This document shows, piece by piece, positions 14,240 through 14,618 of a stretch of 14,618 nt of DNA. The notes beneath the pieces are model-generated. The model ran no database searches, had not been told where the DNA came from, and worked only from the letters and a program-made list of their open reading frames with translations. The DNA lies in NCBI GenBank assembly GCA_030670605.1, contig DAOVBK010000007.1, positions 1 through 14,618 on the forward strand, given 5' to 3'. The stretch's first letter is position 1; each line of letters opens with the position of its first letter. The translations under genes and the position numbers were made by a program. The stretch comes from Candidatus Stahliibacteriota bacterium (GTDB taxonomy: Bacteria; Hydrothermota; Tepidihabitantia; SM23-42).

Positions 14240-14618
14240 CTACTTTGATTCTACGAATTCAACTCTCAGTATCATTGCCTCGACACTTACGACCCTCACC
14301 CGTGCATCTTTCTTTATCACAGTATCACTCACGGCATTCCAGAACTCGCCGTGAACAAACACCGTACCTCCCGACTGATCTATCTTCGTTTTGGCAATAC
14401 CAATCTCGCCAACGATTGCCTCCTGTCCTGTCCGCTTTTTCCTGAATTGTGCACGAATACCAAGAGACACCAAGAAAATAAAAAAGGCAGCGATAATACC
14501 AACCGCAAACATGATGACCTCCCATGATAATCGTAAGAATGGTACATCACTTTCGAATAATATAATAGAACCAAAAACAAGCGCAACAATACCTCCAATT
14601 GCGAGGAGGCCATTTGAC
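14240..14618 (-). CDS. nfeD: NfeD-family membrane protein, C-terminal part (5' end outside window)
   Basis: The frame is open to the window edge, so the ATG at 14512 is internal and the true start lies beyond 14618. The visible ~125 residues begin with membrane segments (NGLLAIGGIVALVFGSI, then MFAVGIIAAFFIFLVSLGI) and end in the small NfeD OB-fold domain: GEIGIAKTKIDQSGGTVFVHGEFWNA and a final VRVVSVEAMILRVEFVE. NfeD proteins often pair with stomatin-like SPFH proteins, and long forms carry an N-terminal ClpP-class serine protease; which form this is cannot be seen. The stop lies 24 nt upstream of the barrel gene start, so it probably leads the three-gene envelope operon. Confidence 0.88.
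   Translation of the reverse strand, partial: SNGLLAIGGIVALVFGSIILFESDVPFLRLSWEVIMFAVGIIAAFFIFLVSLGIRAQFRKKRTGQEAIVGEIGIAKTKIDQSGGTVFVHGEFWNAVSDTVIKKDARVRVVSVEAMILRVEFVESK

Noticed and set aside
14240..14512. Complete 90-residue protein starting at ATG 14512
   Set aside because: The frame stays open to the window edge and the upstream residues form the expected NfeD membrane segment, so the gene is a fragment of a longer one.

Overview
The window looks like chromosomal DNA of an uncultured, double-membraned (diderm) bacterium. Signs of an outer membrane are a TonB-dependent receptor, a lipobox lipoprotein and two outer-membrane-barrel-like proteins. The gene style (CarboxypepD_reg-type TonB receptor, NPA-motif barrel, helix-hairpin-helix barrel, short archaeal/Thermotoga-type SAH hydrolase) recalls the FCB-like candidate phyla, especially candidate division WOR-3. 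That placement is an impression from gene style, not a computed result. I see no tRNA, rRNA, CRISPR array, insertion sequence or phage gene.

Layout. (1) 1-479: the 3' end of dprA on the + strand, closed by a perfect hairpin terminator. (2) 480-791: a gene-free stretch made largely of degenerate 6-8 nt tandem words. (3) 792-3328, - strand: metK then sahH, the two enzymes that make S-adenosylmethionine and remove S-adenosylhomocysteine. A symmetric array of nine octamers separates them. (4) 3354-9781, + strand: an apparent four-gene operon from a consensus sigma70-type promoter. It encodes a TonB-dependent receptor, a small surface lipoprotein, an ARPP-1/DUF6569-family protein, and an 843-residue fusion of a complete Ser/Thr protein kinase with a UvrD/PcrA-type helicase. 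(5) 9788-10393, - strand: a DedA-family membrane protein, convergent with the helicase. (6) 10484-11704, - strand: a toxin-antitoxin pair, with an Xre-HTH/Panacea antitoxin followed by a RelE/ParE-like toxin, plus promoter and palindromic operator candidate. (7) 11746-14618, - strand: an nfeD fragment, a small NPA-motif barrel and a helix-hairpin-helix protein with a predicted outer-membrane barrel, tightly coupled and ending in a hairpin.

The standout is the kinase-helicase fusion at 7250-9781. Every catalytic motif of both enzymes is intact, and it sits 5 nt after an ARPP-1 gene with no ribosome binding site of its own, which suggests translational coupling. This pair is the best candidate for an undescribed system, possibly DNA-damage signalling or anti-phage defence. 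Second is the 4+1+4 inverted octamer array between metK and sahH, and the related word arrays beside dprA.
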